This document shows positions 17,276 through 27,054 of a stretch of 51,070 nt of DNA, in pieces. A program made the position numbers and the translations under genes. How positions within the stretch are numbered: the first letter of the stretch is position 1; every line of letters starts with the position of its first letter. The stretch comes from Pukyongia sp. (GTDB taxonomy: Bacteria; Bacteroidota; Bacteroidia; Flavobacteriales; Flavobacteriaceae), in contig JASBSY010000011.1 of the NCBI GenBank assembly GCA_030148705.1, forward strand, positions 1-51,070, written 5' to 3'. The notes beneath the pieces were generated by a model. That model saw nothing but the letters and a program-made list of their open reading frames with translations. It was not told where the DNA came from and searched no databases.

Positions 17276-18400
17276 TTAGCGATTAAATTGTCTGCCCTTC
17301 CAGCTGTATTTACCAAATATACTACGTACCGCTACTGCGGTGCTTATAAAAGGATACAGCAAACTGCCGGGTAAAAGATACTGAAGGGGTATTCGCAAAC
17401 CGAAGAACCAATTAATTATTGCGATAAACACTAGATCGATAGTGAGCTTCAGAAGAAATAACCCGACATAAAACATCAACAGTTCAGGATTGAAGGCCGT
17501 CCAAACCAATCCAATTACCAGCCATAGATTGGTAAGGAAGATCAGTAAGCTTATTAGCATCAGCCATGGGTCTTTCTGACTTGCTGTTTTCGCTGCCCAG
17601 CGAACTCGTTGATTAAAAACAGATCGCCATGTGGTATGGGCAGAAGTTTCGATGATAGCAGCAGCGTCATTGGCAAATTGTATCTTGCCCGGATATTGCT
17701 TTCTGAATTTATCCAACAGGAACATGTCGTCGCCACTCGCTATGGTATCATTCCCCTTAAAGCCTTTTACCTCGTAGAATGCATCTTTGCGATAAGCCAG
17801 ATTAGCGCCGTTACTCAGCAATGGGCGGGACCAGCCGAAACCCCCCATGGTGATTCCCTGGAGTGCAAGATTCTCGCAGACCTGGAAGGTCGTTAGCAGG
17901 GCCGGGCTTCCGCTTACCTTTACCGGGCCACAGACCATTGTGGTATTTGCCTGTACTATTTGGGAGTCGATGCAATTTAGCCAGGCTTCGGGCAAGATAC
18001 AATCTGCATCGGTGGTTACAATCCACGGAAAACGGGCAACCGACACAGCCAGGGTGATGGCATCTTTCTTGGGAGCCTGTGAGACCCTGCGATTGATAAG
18101 CAACTGCCAATTGAACGCAGTGTGTTTAAGATGTTCCTTAATCTGTATCACCGAATTATCTTCGGAAGCGTCGTCTACAAAAAGCAACTCGAAATGATCG
18201 ACAGGGTAGTTCAGTTGTCCAATGGAACGAAGGAGGCCCGGCAAGGATTTTTCTTCGTTTCTGAAGGGAATAATTACCGAAAATTTATTTTTAGCCCGAC
18301 CGCTTTCCGGCTTGAGTTTGTTTAATCTGAAATAACCGGCGACCATGCAAATTAGCAGAATACTATAGAGGAGCATTATTAAACTGCCGATAGTGATCAT
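17276..18400 (-). CDS. Family 2 glycosyltransferase, membrane-bound
   Basis: The 374-residue protein has an N-terminal helix, then a GT-A domain beginning 'KFSVIIPFRNEEKSLPGLL'. It shows the acidic motifs 'LLFVDDASEDNS' and 'TTDADC' (DxD metal site), and 'NQRVRWAAK', a Q/RxxRW motif of processive family 2 enzymes. Two to three C-terminal membrane helices follow. It should build a glycolipid or polysaccharide. It overlaps the UPF0104 gene before it by 4 bp, suggesting joint action. Confidence 0.88.
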   Translation of the reverse strand: MITIGSLIMLLYSILLICMVAGYFRLNKLKPESGRAKNKFSVIIPFRNEEKSLPGLLRSIGQLNYPVDHFELLFVDDASEDNSVIQIKEHLKHTAFNWQLLINRRVSQAPKKDAITLAVSVARFPWIVTTDADCILPEAWLNCIDSQIVQANTTMVCGPVKVSGSPALLTTFQVCENLALQGITMGGFGWSRPLLSNGANLAYRKDAFYEVKGFKGNDTIASGDDMFLLDKFRKQYPGKIQFANDAAAIIETSAHTTWRSVFNQRVRWAAKTASQKDPWLMLISLLIFLTNLWLVIGLVWTAFNPELLMFYVGLFLLKLTIDLVFIAIINWFFGLRIPLQYLLPGSLLYPFISTAVAVRSIFGKYSWKGRQFNR

Positions 18401-19347
18401 AAGGCCACAGGTTTAAATTTGAGTACGAAATAACTTCCAAAGAGGGCGGGAATTGCGAAGTTTAGCAGCCACATAACAAAAACAGTGGAAATTACGGCGT
18501 ATTCGCCCACAGCTGTAAACGAAAAAAGCCATAGTGCTATCCCGCCTTTTACGGCCAGATCGAAGATAAAAAAGACCGGGATGGCCGAAGCCAGTAAATA
18601 CATGGCGGCAATATACGGGAAGGCCGTATAATACGAAATTTCAGCCCCGAAGAACCTAAGAACGAAAAAGAAGAGGGTGCTGAACAAAAGGTAACGTAGC
18701 AAGGCGTAAAGGATTACCGTATTTCTTCTGAAGAAACCCAGTGTCCTAATGAAACTGAGAATTTTCGAGATGGACAGTCCCTTCACCAGTAATTCTTTCT
18801 TTCTGAAAAAATATCCACCCATAGACAACAGCAGCAAACACCCGAGCAGCAGCAGTAGGTTCCAGCCTTTTACTGTTAAACTGTGGTTCATACTAACCCA
18901 AATCAGGGCAGGGACACCGAAGAATATAGTTGCAAATAACTGACTGAGATTTGAATACAGTTTAAGCACCATTACCTTTTTTCGTCTGGACGGTTTAAAA
19001 AACAGGGGTTTTACACCGTATTCTGCAATCTTTCCGGGGGTTGCAACGGATGCCCCGTGCGACATCAGGCATTGTATTGCTGCCTCCTTAATGGAAATCG
19101 GGCGAAGGGCAGATACAAGAGTTTTCCACTTGATGACTTCGAAGATCCAGTTCAGCAGGGTAAGTAAAACAAAGATCGGCAGATAACGCATAACCGAAGC
19201 CGTTGATACCTGGGACAACATATTTGTAAATGAAATACCCGAGGATGTAAGTCTGGAATAGATAAATATGAGGGAAGCTGTAAGTATTAAAACTTTTAGG
19301 GCAATCAATGCATAATGCTTAGCTTTGTTGGAAAGGTGAATCATCAA
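18397..19347 (-). CDS. UPF0104 / lysylphosphatidylglycerol synthase TM-region family protein
   Basis: A 316-residue polytopic membrane protein (about eight helices) containing 'CLMSHGASVATPGKIAEYGVKP', the Gly/Glu-rich motif of the UPF0104 flippase-like family (the membrane half of MprF and relatives such as AglD). It probably moves a lipid-linked product across the membrane, perhaps that of the coupled glycosyltransferase. It starts only 11 bp from the divergent ruvC start, so the two promoters must overlap the coding ends. Confidence 0.82.
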   Translation of the reverse strand: MMIHLSNKAKHYALIALKVLILTASLIFIYSRLTSSGISFTNMLSQVSTASVMRYLPIFVLLTLLNWIFEVIKWKTLVSALRPISIKEAAIQCLMSHGASVATPGKIAEYGVKPLFFKPSRRKKVMVLKLYSNLSQLFATIFFGVPALIWVSMNHSLTVKGWNLLLLLGCLLLLSMGGYFFRKKELLVKGLSISKILSFIRTLGFFRRNTVILYALLRYLLFSTLFFFVLRFFGAEISYYTAFPYIAAMYLLASAIPVFFIFDLAVKGGIALWLFSFTAVGEYAVISTVFVMWLLNFAIPALFGSYFVLKFKPVAL

Positions 19348-19358
19348 TCGCTAAAGTA

Positions 19359-19910
19359 GTGAATTCGGAAAAGATTATTCTCGGCATCGATCCGGGAACA
19401 ACCATTATGGGCTTTGGGCTGATAAAGGTAGTTTCCAAACAGATGCAATTCCTTCAGCTAAACGAACTACAGCTTTCTAAATACGATGACCACTACGTTC
19501 GCCTTAAGCTAATTTTTGAGCGTACCATCGAACTTATCGATACCTTCCACCCGGATGAGATTGCCATTGAAGCTCCATTTTTCGGAAAGAATGTACAGTC
19601 TATGTTAAAATTGGGCCGTGCTCAGGGGGTGGCCATGGCGGCCGGACTGTCAAGGCAGGTTCCTATTACTGAATATTCACCCAAAAAAATAAAAATGGCC
19701 ATTACAGGCAATGGAAATGCCAGTAAGGAGCAAGTGGCTAAGATGCTTCAAAACCTGCTTAGCTTGAAAGAACTACCCAAGAACCTGGACAGTACCGACG
19801 GATTGGCCGCAGCAGTTTGTCATTTTTACAACGAGGGTAGGCCGGAAGTAGGCAAGAGTTATTCTGGCTGGTCGGCCTTTGTAAAACAAAACGAAGATCG
19901 CATTAAATAA
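19359..19910 (+). CDS. ruvC: Holliday junction resolvase RuvC
   Basis: The 183-residue endonuclease cuts Holliday junctions as part of RuvABC. It shows 'ILGIDPGTTIMGFG' (catalytic Asp11), 'DEIAIEAPFFGKN' (Glu71) and the C-terminal 'DSTDGLAAAVCHF' acidic pair. The start codon is GTG. It heads a seven-gene plus-strand run to 25086 with gaps of at most a few bases, so it is probably the first gene of a long operon of unrelated housekeeping functions. Confidence 0.94.
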   Translation: MNSEKIILGIDPGTTIMGFGLIKVVSKQMQFLQLNELQLSKYDDHYVRLKLIFERTIELIDTFHPDEIAIEAPFFGKNVQSMLKLGRAQGVAMAAGLSRQVPITEYSPKKIKMAITGNGNASKEQVAKMLQNLLSLKELPKNLDSTDGLAAAVCHFYNEGRPEVGKSYSGWSAFVKQNEDRIK

Positions 19911-19914
19911 AATC

Positions 19915-20658
19915 GTGGAAACCGATACCTCATATTGCAAGAATTGTGAAGCTCCCTTATCGGGCCCGTATTGCAAACAATGCGGACAGCGAGCAACGGT
20001 TTATAAAGTCACTTTTCGCGAAACATTGGAGGACTTCTTCGATTCGGTATTTTCTGTGAATGCACCATTTTTTTATACTCTAAAGGGGCTGTTTGTCAAT
20101 CCCGGACAAGTATTCAGAAATTACCTGGCCGGTAAAAGAAGACGGTATTACAAACCCGTTGCCTTCTTTATACTTATGACGATTGCATACCTTGTTATTC
20201 GGTCACTGATTACCTTTGACCCCTTTGCCAATACGACGCTTAGTGTCACCGACGATTCTCAGCGACAACTGCTTACCGAAGCACGGAATTTTATGCTGAT
20301 AAACATCAATAAACTGCTGTTTGTCTTTGTGTTTACCCTGGGCATACTCATAAAATTATTCTTTTGGAGAAACCGATCCCTGGCAGAATTCTTGGCGATT
20401 TCATTTTATTTGACAGCGGTATACACCATATTTACTACCTTGAATATGTTCTATGTGAAGTATGTGAATGACGGCACACAGTACTTAGCGATACTCTTTA
20501 TGATGTTGTATTTTGTATACGCCATGGTACAATTCTTTGAACGCAGGAAGCTGTTGGTCGCCATAAAATCCTTGATTCTCTTCCTCATGGCATTTGTCTC
20601 ATATGGATTTCTGGCTTTTGGAGTTTCATTTCTCATCATATATATAAAGTCTACCTAG
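19915..20658 (+). CDS. DUF3667 membrane protein with N-terminal zinc ribbon
   Basis: A 247-residue protein with a cysteine knuckle CxxC-x8-CxxC (Cys8, 11, 20, 23; 'YCKNCEAPLSGPYCKQCGQR') and then about five membrane helices, the DUF3667 pattern of Bacteroidota. Function is not known. The start is GTG, 4 bp after the ruvC stop, and its stop directly abuts hemW. Confidence 0.85.
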   Translation: METDTSYCKNCEAPLSGPYCKQCGQRATVYKVTFRETLEDFFDSVFSVNAPFFYTLKGLFVNPGQVFRNYLAGKRRRYYKPVAFFILMTIAYLVIRSLITFDPFANTTLSVTDDSQRQLLTEARNFMLININKLLFVFVFTLGILIKLFFWRNRSLAEFLAISFYLTAVYTIFTTLNMFYVKYVNDGTQYLAILFMMLYFVYAMVQFFERRKLLVAIKSLILFLMAFVSYGFLAFGVSFLIIYIKST

Positions 20659-21792
20659 ATGTCGGGAATCTATATACACATTCCATTCTGTAAACAGGCT
20701 TGTCATTATTGCGATTTCCACTTTTCCACTAGTTTAAAACATCGCACTCCGATGGTTGAGGCTATTTGCAAGGAATTGCAACTTCGTAGAACCGAACTGG
20801 CCGGAAAGGTTGAGACCATCTATCTTGGAGGAGGAACTCCCAGCCTGCTTACTATGACCGAGTTGGATTCGATTTTTGAAGCAGTTTATAAGCATTACGA
20901 TATCAGTGACCAACCGGAGATCACGCTGGAAGCGAATCCCGACGATCTGGATCAAGAACGAATTAAAGCGTTGGGGGCTTCGAGCATCAATAGGTTGAGT
21001 TTGGGAGTCCAATCGTTCTTCGATGCAGACCTGCAATTGATGAACAGGGCACATTCAGCTGAAGAATCAAGGCGAAGTATAAGCGAGATAAAACAGTATT
21101 TTGATAATTACAGCATAGACCTTATCTACGGTATTCCGGGGATGCCAGAAAGCCGATGGCTTGAAAACCTTGAGATAGCACTAAGTTACGAGGTTCCGCA
21201 TTTGTCTTGTTATGCGCTCACCGTAGAACCGAAAACCGCCTTAAAATCATTTATAGAAAAAGGCCTGGTTCCGGATGTGGATGATGAGGTTGCGCATCAA
21301 CACCATAAGGCACTGGTGGAAACAACCACCCGATTGGGATATGAGAACTACGAGTTTTCCAATTTCGGTAAGCCCGGATATTTTTCCCGGAACAATCTCG
21401 CATACTGGCGAGGTCAACCCTATCTGGGCATTGGTCCTTCGGCCCATAGCTTCGACGGTCTGTCGAGGGCCTGGAACATTTCGAATAATAACAAGTATAT
21501 TAAAAACCTTAAGGATGACAGCCTGGTTCTTGAGCGCGAGGAACTCTCCAATCGAGACAGGTACAACGAGTTTGTAATGACCCGTCTCCGGACACAGTGG
21601 GGCATTTCACTTTCGGAGGTAGAGGAGCTCTTTGGCAAATCGTATAAAATGTATTTGATGGAACAGGCCCAGGCACATATTCAACAGCAAATGTTGGTGT
21701 TGGAAGGAGATATGCTAACAGTATCCTCCAAAGGGAAATTTCTTAGTGATGGTTTAGCAGCTGATTTATTCTTAGTAAATTTAGATTTTTGA
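20659..21792 (+). CDS. hemW: Radical SAM protein HemW (haem chaperone family)
   Basis: The 377-residue protein has the radical SAM cluster motif CKQACHYC (Cys11, Cys15, Cys18) right after 'IYIHIPF'. It also has 'YLGGGTPS', 'EANPDDLD' and 'NRLSLGVQSF', all diagnostic of the HemN/HemW group. The short N-terminus and CxxxCxxC spacing favour HemW, the haem-inserting chaperone, over the decarboxylase HemN. Haem supply would be relevant to the cytochromes of the window, though no direct link is visible. Confidence 0.92.
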   Translation: MSGIYIHIPFCKQACHYCDFHFSTSLKHRTPMVEAICKELQLRRTELAGKVETIYLGGGTPSLLTMTELDSIFEAVYKHYDISDQPEITLEANPDDLDQERIKALGASSINRLSLGVQSFFDADLQLMNRAHSAEESRRSISEIKQYFDNYSIDLIYGIPGMPESRWLENLEIALSYEVPHLSCYALTVEPKTALKSFIEKGLVPDVDDEVAHQHHKALVETTTRLGYENYEFSNFGKPGYFSRNNLAYWRGQPYLGIGPSAHSFDGLSRAWNISNNNKYIKNLKDDSLVLEREELSNRDRYNEFVMTRLRTQWGISLSEVEELFGKSYKMYLMEQAQAHIQQQMLVLEGDMLTVSSKGKFLSDGLAADLFLVNLDF

Positions 21793-21800
21793 CCCTATTT

Positions 21801-22553
21801 ATGAAGGCAAGTATTCTTACAGATAACAAGCAACAACGTATAGATTTTTCCAAACCTCTGGATATTTCAATCCCTTTATCCGCATCGGCAAAGAATCCAA
21901 AAGCATGGTTACAGGGGCGCCCGAAAATTGAACCCGTGGTAATGGATGAATGGATTGGCAAGGTGTCGGAAGGAGCTTCTATAAATTTTAACGATATACA
22001 TTTCAACCCACATGCTCATGGCACCCACACCGAGTGTGTAGGGCATATTACGGAAGATTTCAGATCGGTGAATACATCCTTAAAACGGTTTTTTTATTTG
22101 GCAGAAGTTATCACTGTCGCGCCGGAATATAAAAAGGGAGACATGGTGATATCCAGAGCCCAGTTAAAGTCAATTTTAAAGAAGCGATCACCCGAGGCCC
22201 TTGTAATAAGAACACTACCGAATACAGCATCAAAAAAGCGACAAAATCATTCGAATACAAATTGGCCATATCTTGAAAAATCGGCAGCGCGATTTATTCG
22301 TGAACTCGGGGTGAAGCATCTACTCATCGACCAGCCTTCGGTCGACAAGGAGCAAGACAAGGGGAAGCTACTTGCCCATCGTGAATTCTGGAATTATCCG
22401 GAATCACCCAGAGATGATGCTACGATCACTGAAATGATCTATGTATCCAACCGAATTAAAGACGGATTATATGTTTTAGACCTTCAAATGGCTCCCTTTG
22501 TTAACGACGCAGCACCAAGCCGCCCCGTCCTTTATAAACTGACAGACGAATGA
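21801..22553 (+). CDS. Cyclase family protein (kynurenine formamidase-like fold)
   Basis: The 250-residue protein contains 'NPHAHGTHTECVGHI', the metal-binding HxGTHxDxPxH-type motif of the cyclase/formamidase family with Glu in place of Asp. Amide or ester hydrolysis is likely; the substrate is unknown. I use the ATG at 21801 in place of a TTG at 21789, which would overlap hemW. It overlaps the next gene by 4 bp. Confidence 0.82.
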   Translation: MKASILTDNKQQRIDFSKPLDISIPLSASAKNPKAWLQGRPKIEPVVMDEWIGKVSEGASINFNDIHFNPHAHGTHTECVGHITEDFRSVNTSLKRFFYLAEVITVAPEYKKGDMVISRAQLKSILKKRSPEALVIRTLPNTASKKRQNHSNTNWPYLEKSAARFIRELGVKHLLIDQPSVDKEQDKGKLLAHREFWNYPESPRDDATITEMIYVSNRIKDGLYVLDLQMAPFVNDAAPSRPVLYKLTDE

Positions 22554-23479
22554 AAGGGCTTGGATTCATATGCACACTATTGATTTTTAATTGGCTTGCC
22601 GCCCAGGATTACGAGCGGGTAGATGCTACCATACAGTTCTATCCGGATCGATTTGATAATCCCGAGGCCCTATCGGCCATGATCAGCCGGGATTTTACAT
22701 CGGAAGAAGATAAAATACGGGCTATTTACGGCTGGATTATCAAGAACATTGCTTACGATCCCGCCGAGTACAAAAAATTCAACTATAGTTTTAAAAATTA
22801 CAGGGAGCGCAATTCGAAGGAAGAAAAGACCCGGGAACAGATTATTCTAAGGACGTTGAACAGTGGGGTCGCCGTATGTGAAGGTTACGCCATGCTATTC
22901 GAAAAACTGTGTACCATGCAGGGCATCTCCAATTATCTGGTCCGTGGGGATATTAAGACGAATTTTAATGATATCGGACGGCCATTCAGTAAAATTCATA
23001 TGTGGAATGTTGCCCTGATCGACGGCGAACGATACCTGTTCGATCCTACCTGGGGTGCCGGTAAATATCGCGATAAGTTTATCAGGGAACCTTCGTATTT
23101 TTATTATAAAACGCCTCCCGAACTATTTGTAAAAACGCATTTTCCGGATCAGGAAGAGGATACCCTGCTTTCGGAGATCATCGGAAGAGAAGTGTTCGCC
23201 TCCTGGCCGCTGATCATTCAGAAAGAACTTACTTTAGACGATGTTGAAATGCCGTACCTGGGGGTGATCGATTCGGCAAATTCATCGGGAGAGATATCTT
23301 TTGGCATTCGTACCGACCTCGATACCAAAGTTACCTATAGTTACGACAGCAAACAAATAGCCGTAGAAACTTCAGCAGAAAATGGGGTGTTGAAGTTTGT
23401 AATTCCAATTCAGTTGGGACATGAGAATCTGCTTGTTTATTTTAATGAAAAACCTGCCCTGGCCTACAAAATACGATAG
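22550..23479 (+). CDS. Exported transglutaminase-like cysteine protein
   Basis: The 309-residue protein has a signal peptide ending near 'LAAQ' and a transglutaminase core. The triad is Cys110 ('GVAVCEGYA'), His150 ('KIHMWNV') and Asp165 ('LFDPTWGAG'). Prokaryotic members are usually peptidases or peptide cross-linkers in the periplasm. The C-terminal 90 residues look like a beta-sandwich. It is embedded in the ruvC-led run. Confidence 0.85.
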   Translation: MKGLGFICTLLIFNWLAAQDYERVDATIQFYPDRFDNPEALSAMISRDFTSEEDKIRAIYGWIIKNIAYDPAEYKKFNYSFKNYRERNSKEEKTREQIILRTLNSGVAVCEGYAMLFEKLCTMQGISNYLVRGDIKTNFNDIGRPFSKIHMWNVALIDGERYLFDPTWGAGKYRDKFIREPSYFYYKTPPELFVKTHFPDQEEDTLLSEIIGREVFASWPLIIQKELTLDDVEMPYLGVIDSANSSGEISFGIRTDLDTKVTYSYDSKQIAVETSAENGVLKFVIPIQLGHENLLVYFNEKPALAYKIR

Positions 23480-23839
23480 ATGAATATTGAAGAATTTAGA
23501 GAATATTGCCTGTCTAAAAAAGCGGTAACGGAGTCCTTTCCCTTCGACCGGCATACCCTGGTATTTAAGGTGATGGGTAAGATGTTTGCACTAACCGGGC
23601 TGGAGCGTCTTCCTACGCAGGTAAATCTTAAGTGCGATCCGGCCCGCGCAGTAGAACTGCGTTCAGAGTACGATGGCTTAATCCTTCCGGGATATCATAT
23701 GAGTAAGATTCACTGGAATACGGTTCTTTTAAACAGTAATCTTCCTCACTCCCTGCTAATCGATCTGATTGACCATTCCTACGAGTTGGTTGTTGCCTCT
23801 CTTACTAAAAAGGCACGTGAAGAACTTGAAAATTTCTAA
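23480..23839 (+). CDS. MmcQ/YjbR family protein
   Basis: The 119-residue protein opens 'NIEEFREYCLSKKAVTESFPF' (given in part) and contains 'KMFALTGL', 'VNLKCDPARAVELR' and 'PGYHMSKIHWNTV'. All are hallmarks of the MmcQ/YjbR fold, which resembles a DNA-binding CyaY-like fold. The role is not settled. It abuts the transglutaminase gene with no spacer and lies 2 bp before the oxidase gene. Confidence 0.88.
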   Translation: MNIEEFREYCLSKKAVTESFPFDRHTLVFKVMGKMFALTGLERLPTQVNLKCDPARAVELRSEYDGLILPGYHMSKIHWNTVLLNSNLPHSLLIDLIDHSYELVVASLTKKAREELENF

Positions 23840-23841
23840 GG

Positions 23842-25086
23842 ATGAAGAAGGTGGTAATAATAGGTGGAGGTGTTATAGGATTATGTGCAGCATATTTTCT
23901 TAAAAAGGAGAACTACGACCTTACCATCATCGACCAGTCCAGTATGGATTTCGGGGCCAGTTATGTGAATGCCGGCTATGTGAGCCCGAGTCATATTATC
24001 CCATTGGCAGCACCGGGGGTTGTTAAGCAAGGCCTGAAATGGATGTTCAACCGTGCGAGTCCTTTATATATAAAACCACGTATGCAAGGGGATTTTCTAA
24101 AATGGGCCTGGGCATTCAATAAATCCTGCAGCAATGCCAATGTGGAACGATCTATTAAGGCGATTAAGGAAATCACCGTCCTGAGCAGCGATTTGTTCTC
24201 TAAGATTAAAGCAGACGAAGGCTTTACTTTCCACCTGGAAAACAAAGGCTTGCTTATGCTGTGTAAAACCGAGGCCATGTTAGAGAAGGAAATGCAAGTC
24301 ATCGACAAGGCCCAGTTGGAAGGCCTGGATGCAAGAGTGCTTTCACCGGATGAGTTAAGACTACTGGAACCAAAGGTGGAATTAAATGTTGCCGGGGCTA
24401 CTTACTATAAATGCGATTGGCATACTACGCCTCATGAGTTTATGTCTGAAATAAAAGAATATCTCCTTCAGCAAGGGGTGCAGTTCTATACGAATGAAAA
24501 AGTAACAGACATAAAGGTGAGCGATGGTCATATCCTTGAATTACGGTCGGAAGACAAGACTTTTAAAGCCGATGAATTCGTGCTGGCCGCCGGATCCTGG
24601 AGTCAATTGTTGGGCAAAAAATTGGGAATATCCCTCCCTATCCAGGCCGGTAAGGGTTACAGGATCAATTCGGAGCAGGTCACCGATATTTCGGTGCCGG
24701 CCATTCTAGCCGAAGCCAAGGTTGCGGTAACGCCCATGAACGGGTTTACGCGCTTTGCAGGCACCATGGAGATCGCAGGAATAAATCACAACATTCGCCC
24801 GGAACGGGTGAACGCTATTGCCAGGGCGGTAAATGATTATTATCCCCATATACAAATCCCGGAAGAAGACCGGCAAAATGCCGCTTGTGGACTGAGACCG
24901 GTTTCTCCCGACGGCCGACCTTACATCGGCAAATCGGGAAAATGTGAGAATCTTACGATCGCTACAGGACATGCCATGATGGGCTGGAGCATGGCTCCTG
25001 CTACCGGGAAACTGGTTTCCGAGATTATAGGAGACACACAGCCATCAATTTCTTTGGACCCCTTTCATCCCGACCGGAAATTCTAA
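23842..25086 (+). CDS. FAD-dependent D-amino-acid dehydrogenase-like oxidoreductase
   Basis: The 414-residue protein begins with the dinucleotide-binding motif 'VVIIGGGVIGLCAAYFL'. It has 'NAGYVSPSHIIPLAAPG', as in DadA, and the C-terminal 'GLRPVSPDGRPYIGKSG' and 'ATGHAMMGWSMAPATGKLV'. DadA enzymes oxidise D-amino acids or hydroxyproline to keto or imino acids and pass electrons to the respiratory chain. The exact substrate is uncertain. It is the last gene of the ruvC-led run, and its stop overlaps that of the convergent gene by 4 bp. Confidence 0.88.
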   Translation: MKKVVIIGGGVIGLCAAYFLKKENYDLTIIDQSSMDFGASYVNAGYVSPSHIIPLAAPGVVKQGLKWMFNRASPLYIKPRMQGDFLKWAWAFNKSCSNANVERSIKAIKEITVLSSDLFSKIKADEGFTFHLENKGLLMLCKTEAMLEKEMQVIDKAQLEGLDARVLSPDELRLLEPKVELNVAGATYYKCDWHTTPHEFMSEIKEYLLQQGVQFYTNEKVTDIKVSDGHILELRSEDKTFKADEFVLAAGSWSQLLGKKLGISLPIQAGKGYRINSEQVTDISVPAILAEAKVAVTPMNGFTRFAGTMEIAGINHNIRPERVNAIARAVNDYYPHIQIPEEDRQNAACGLRPVSPDGRPYIGKSGKCENLTIATGHAMMGWSMAPATGKLVSEIIGDTQPSISLDPFHPDRKF

Positions 25087-25517
25087 CAACTTGTATCGGC
25101 AATAATCTTCCACTCACCATCGATCCTTTTAAAGATGATCATAAAGATTCCGTTGGCGTTTCCGACCTTTCTGCTGAGAAAAAATTCACCCATAACATAG
25201 TAACTGTTCTCCTCAATCCTGGAGATGGAGGTAATGGTGAATTCCAGAGTACCGGTATGTTCTTTATTGGGATATCCCCGTTTGTACCTGTCGAGGGTAT
25301 TCTGCCAACCGTAAGTAATACCACTCTTTCCAAAGAATTTAAGAGAATCGCTTTTCCAGTATCCCTGCATAAAGCCTTCCAGGTCGTGGTTGGACCAGGC
25401 TTTGCTTTGTTCATTTAGAACTGCAAGAATGGCGCTTTTATCATTCGCTTCAGTTTCTGTTTGGGATAGGCAGATAAACCCTATAAAAAAGACGAATAGG
25501 AAAACCAGATTTTTCAT
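25083..25517 (-). CDS. Exported DUF4440 / NTF2-like protein
   Basis: A 144-residue protein with a signal peptide ending near 'CLSQ' and an NTF2-like alpha+beta core ('AILAVLNEQSKAWSNHDLEGFM...YW', 'YYVMGEFFLSRK', 'GIFMIIFKRIDGEWKIIAD'). Members bind small molecules or serve as auxiliary domains. No catalytic residue can be assigned. It lies downstream of nosY on the same strand with a 51-bp gap, so read-through from the nos operon is possible, but it is not a nos gene. Confidence 0.8.
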   Translation of the reverse strand: MKNLVFLFVFFIGFICLSQTETEANDKSAILAVLNEQSKAWSNHDLEGFMQGYWKSDSLKFFGKSGITYGWQNTLDRYKRGYPNKEHTGTLEFTITSISRIEENSYYVMGEFFLSRKVGNANGIFMIIFKRIDGEWKIIADTSC

Positions 25518-25568
25518 ATGAAAGAATTTAAGCTTAAAGATACTCCTTTTCCGAAGTATCCTCCAGGC

Positions 25569-26351
25569 CTAGAAATCTTTTCGAAGGGCCTTGTGTCTGA
25601 TAAACCATGCGGGAATGACTACCCAAAGTACGAGCATTAGAAAGGAGATTAGAACTCCAAAACCGGTTCCGAAGAATTTCTGAAACAGTGCTCCTGTATA
25701 CCCCAACAGCGCCGAAATATCCAGTTTAAGTAAAATAAGAACCCTGGAGAGATCAATTGGGTTGAACATAGTGGCGATCAAAGAGAAGGTATCCAGGGGA
25801 TAATCTTCGAACATGATTAAAGACAACAGGAAAATCCCGTCATAGATTACCGCCATAAACAACCAGGTCAGGATGGCATATCCAAATCCTTTGATCTTAT
25901 TCTCGTTGCACAGAGCGATGCTGAACGCCAGAGCCGTAAAGATGAGTGTCAAGAAGCTCCCTGTTATCAACAGCAGTGAAAAATCCCATATCGCATCAGA
26001 ACGGAATATTCCATAGAAAACGAAGGGAATTCCCAGTCCGATGATAAGGCTAACGGCCAGGGACAAGGCAACTCCCAGGTATTGGCCCAGGAAGATAGAA
26101 GAGCGGTTAATAGGTTGTGCGAGCAATAGTTCGGTAAATTCTTTAGAATTGTAATAATACATAACCCCGAAGATGGTTCCAATAAGCGGAACCAGTATAA
26201 TGATAACGTTCATGAGGGTGATCACTGCCTTCGACAGATTATTGTTCAGGAACAGCAATACGATTCCCAGTAGGAGGTAGAATAAAAAATACACATAGCT
26301 CCATCGGCTGCGCATTAGGTCGTAAAAGCTGTATTTTAATATTTTAAGCAT
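25569..26351 (-). CDS. nosY: NosY-type ABC transporter permease
   Basis: A 260-residue protein with six predicted membrane helices, ABC-2 type. It ends the nos cluster and overlaps nosF by 8 bp. NosDFY is thought to supply sulfur or an assembly factor for the CuZ copper-sulfide centre of NosZ. The call rests on fold and position directly after nosD and nosF. Confidence 0.85.
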   Translation of the reverse strand: MLKILKYSFYDLMRSRWSYVYFLFYLLLGIVLLFLNNNLSKAVITLMNVIIILVPLIGTIFGVMYYYNSKEFTELLLAQPINRSSIFLGQYLGVALSLAVSLIIGLGIPFVFYGIFRSDAIWDFSLLLITGSFLTLIFTALAFSIALCNENKIKGFGYAILTWLFMAVIYDGIFLLSLIMFEDYPLDTFSLIATMFNPIDLSRVLILLKLDISALLGYTGALFQKFFGTGFGVLISFLMLVLWVVIPAWFIRHKALRKDF

Positions 26352-27054
26352 AGCTGTGAGTTAATATGGATGCGATGGCATGTTCAAAATCGGGTTGATC
26401 GGTTTTCTTCTTCAATTCGGAGATACTGCCTTTAAAATAGATTTTCCCCTCCAGTAAAAAGACGATCTCATCGGCCACCTCTTCCACAAAACTCATAATG
26501 TGCGACGTAATGATGATGGACTTACCCTTTTTCTTTTCTGAAGCGATCAATTCTTTGAGCCGTATAAGTGAAATAGGATCAAGCCCTGAAGTTGGCTCAT
26601 CAAGGATAATGATAGGGCTGTCGAACATAAAGGTGAGCAGCAAGTTTACTTTCTGTTTGGTTCCTCCCGAAAGGTTGCCGAGTTTTTTATTCAGAAATGG
26701 TTCAAGACGGAATAAATCGATGAGGTAATGTTCGTCTGCCTGTGGCTGTCGACGTAAATCCTTGATCATTCTGATGAGTTCCTGTACGCTCAGGTTGTTG
26801 GGGAAATTGGCTATCTGCGGCAGATAATCGATACGGTCGCGATATTTCCAGTCCTTGCTGATGTTCTTTCCTTCTAGGAGGATGTCTCCTTTGTTTGGGA
26901 GCACCATACCCAGAATACACTTTATAATTGTTGTTTTACCGGAGCCATTGGGTCCCAGCACCGCAATAATACCGTTACCTTTAATCTCAAGGTTTACCCC
27001 TTTGAGTACCCGGTTCTTTCCGAATTGTTTATGGATGTCTTTAATTTCTATCAT
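26344..27054 (-). CDS. nosF: NosF-type ABC transporter ATPase
   Basis: The 236-residue ATPase has the Walker A 'GPNGSGKTT' (residues 34-42), signature 'LSGGTKQKV', Walker B 'IIILDEPTSGLDP' and switch His ('ITSH'). It overlaps nosD by 14 bp upstream and nosY by 8 bp downstream, which fixes its place as the energising subunit of the NosDFY maturation system. Confidence 0.92.
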   Translation of the reverse strand: MIEIKDIHKQFGKNRVLKGVNLEIKGNGIIAVLGPNGSGKTTIIKCILGMVLPNKGDILLEGKNISKDWKYRDRIDYLPQIANFPNNLSVQELIRMIKDLRRQPQADEHYLIDLFRLEPFLNKKLGNLSGGTKQKVNLLLTFMFDSPIIILDEPTSGLDPISLIRLKELIASEKKKGKSIIITSHIMSFVEEVADEIVFLLEGKIYFKGSISELKKKTDQPDFEHAIASILTHSYA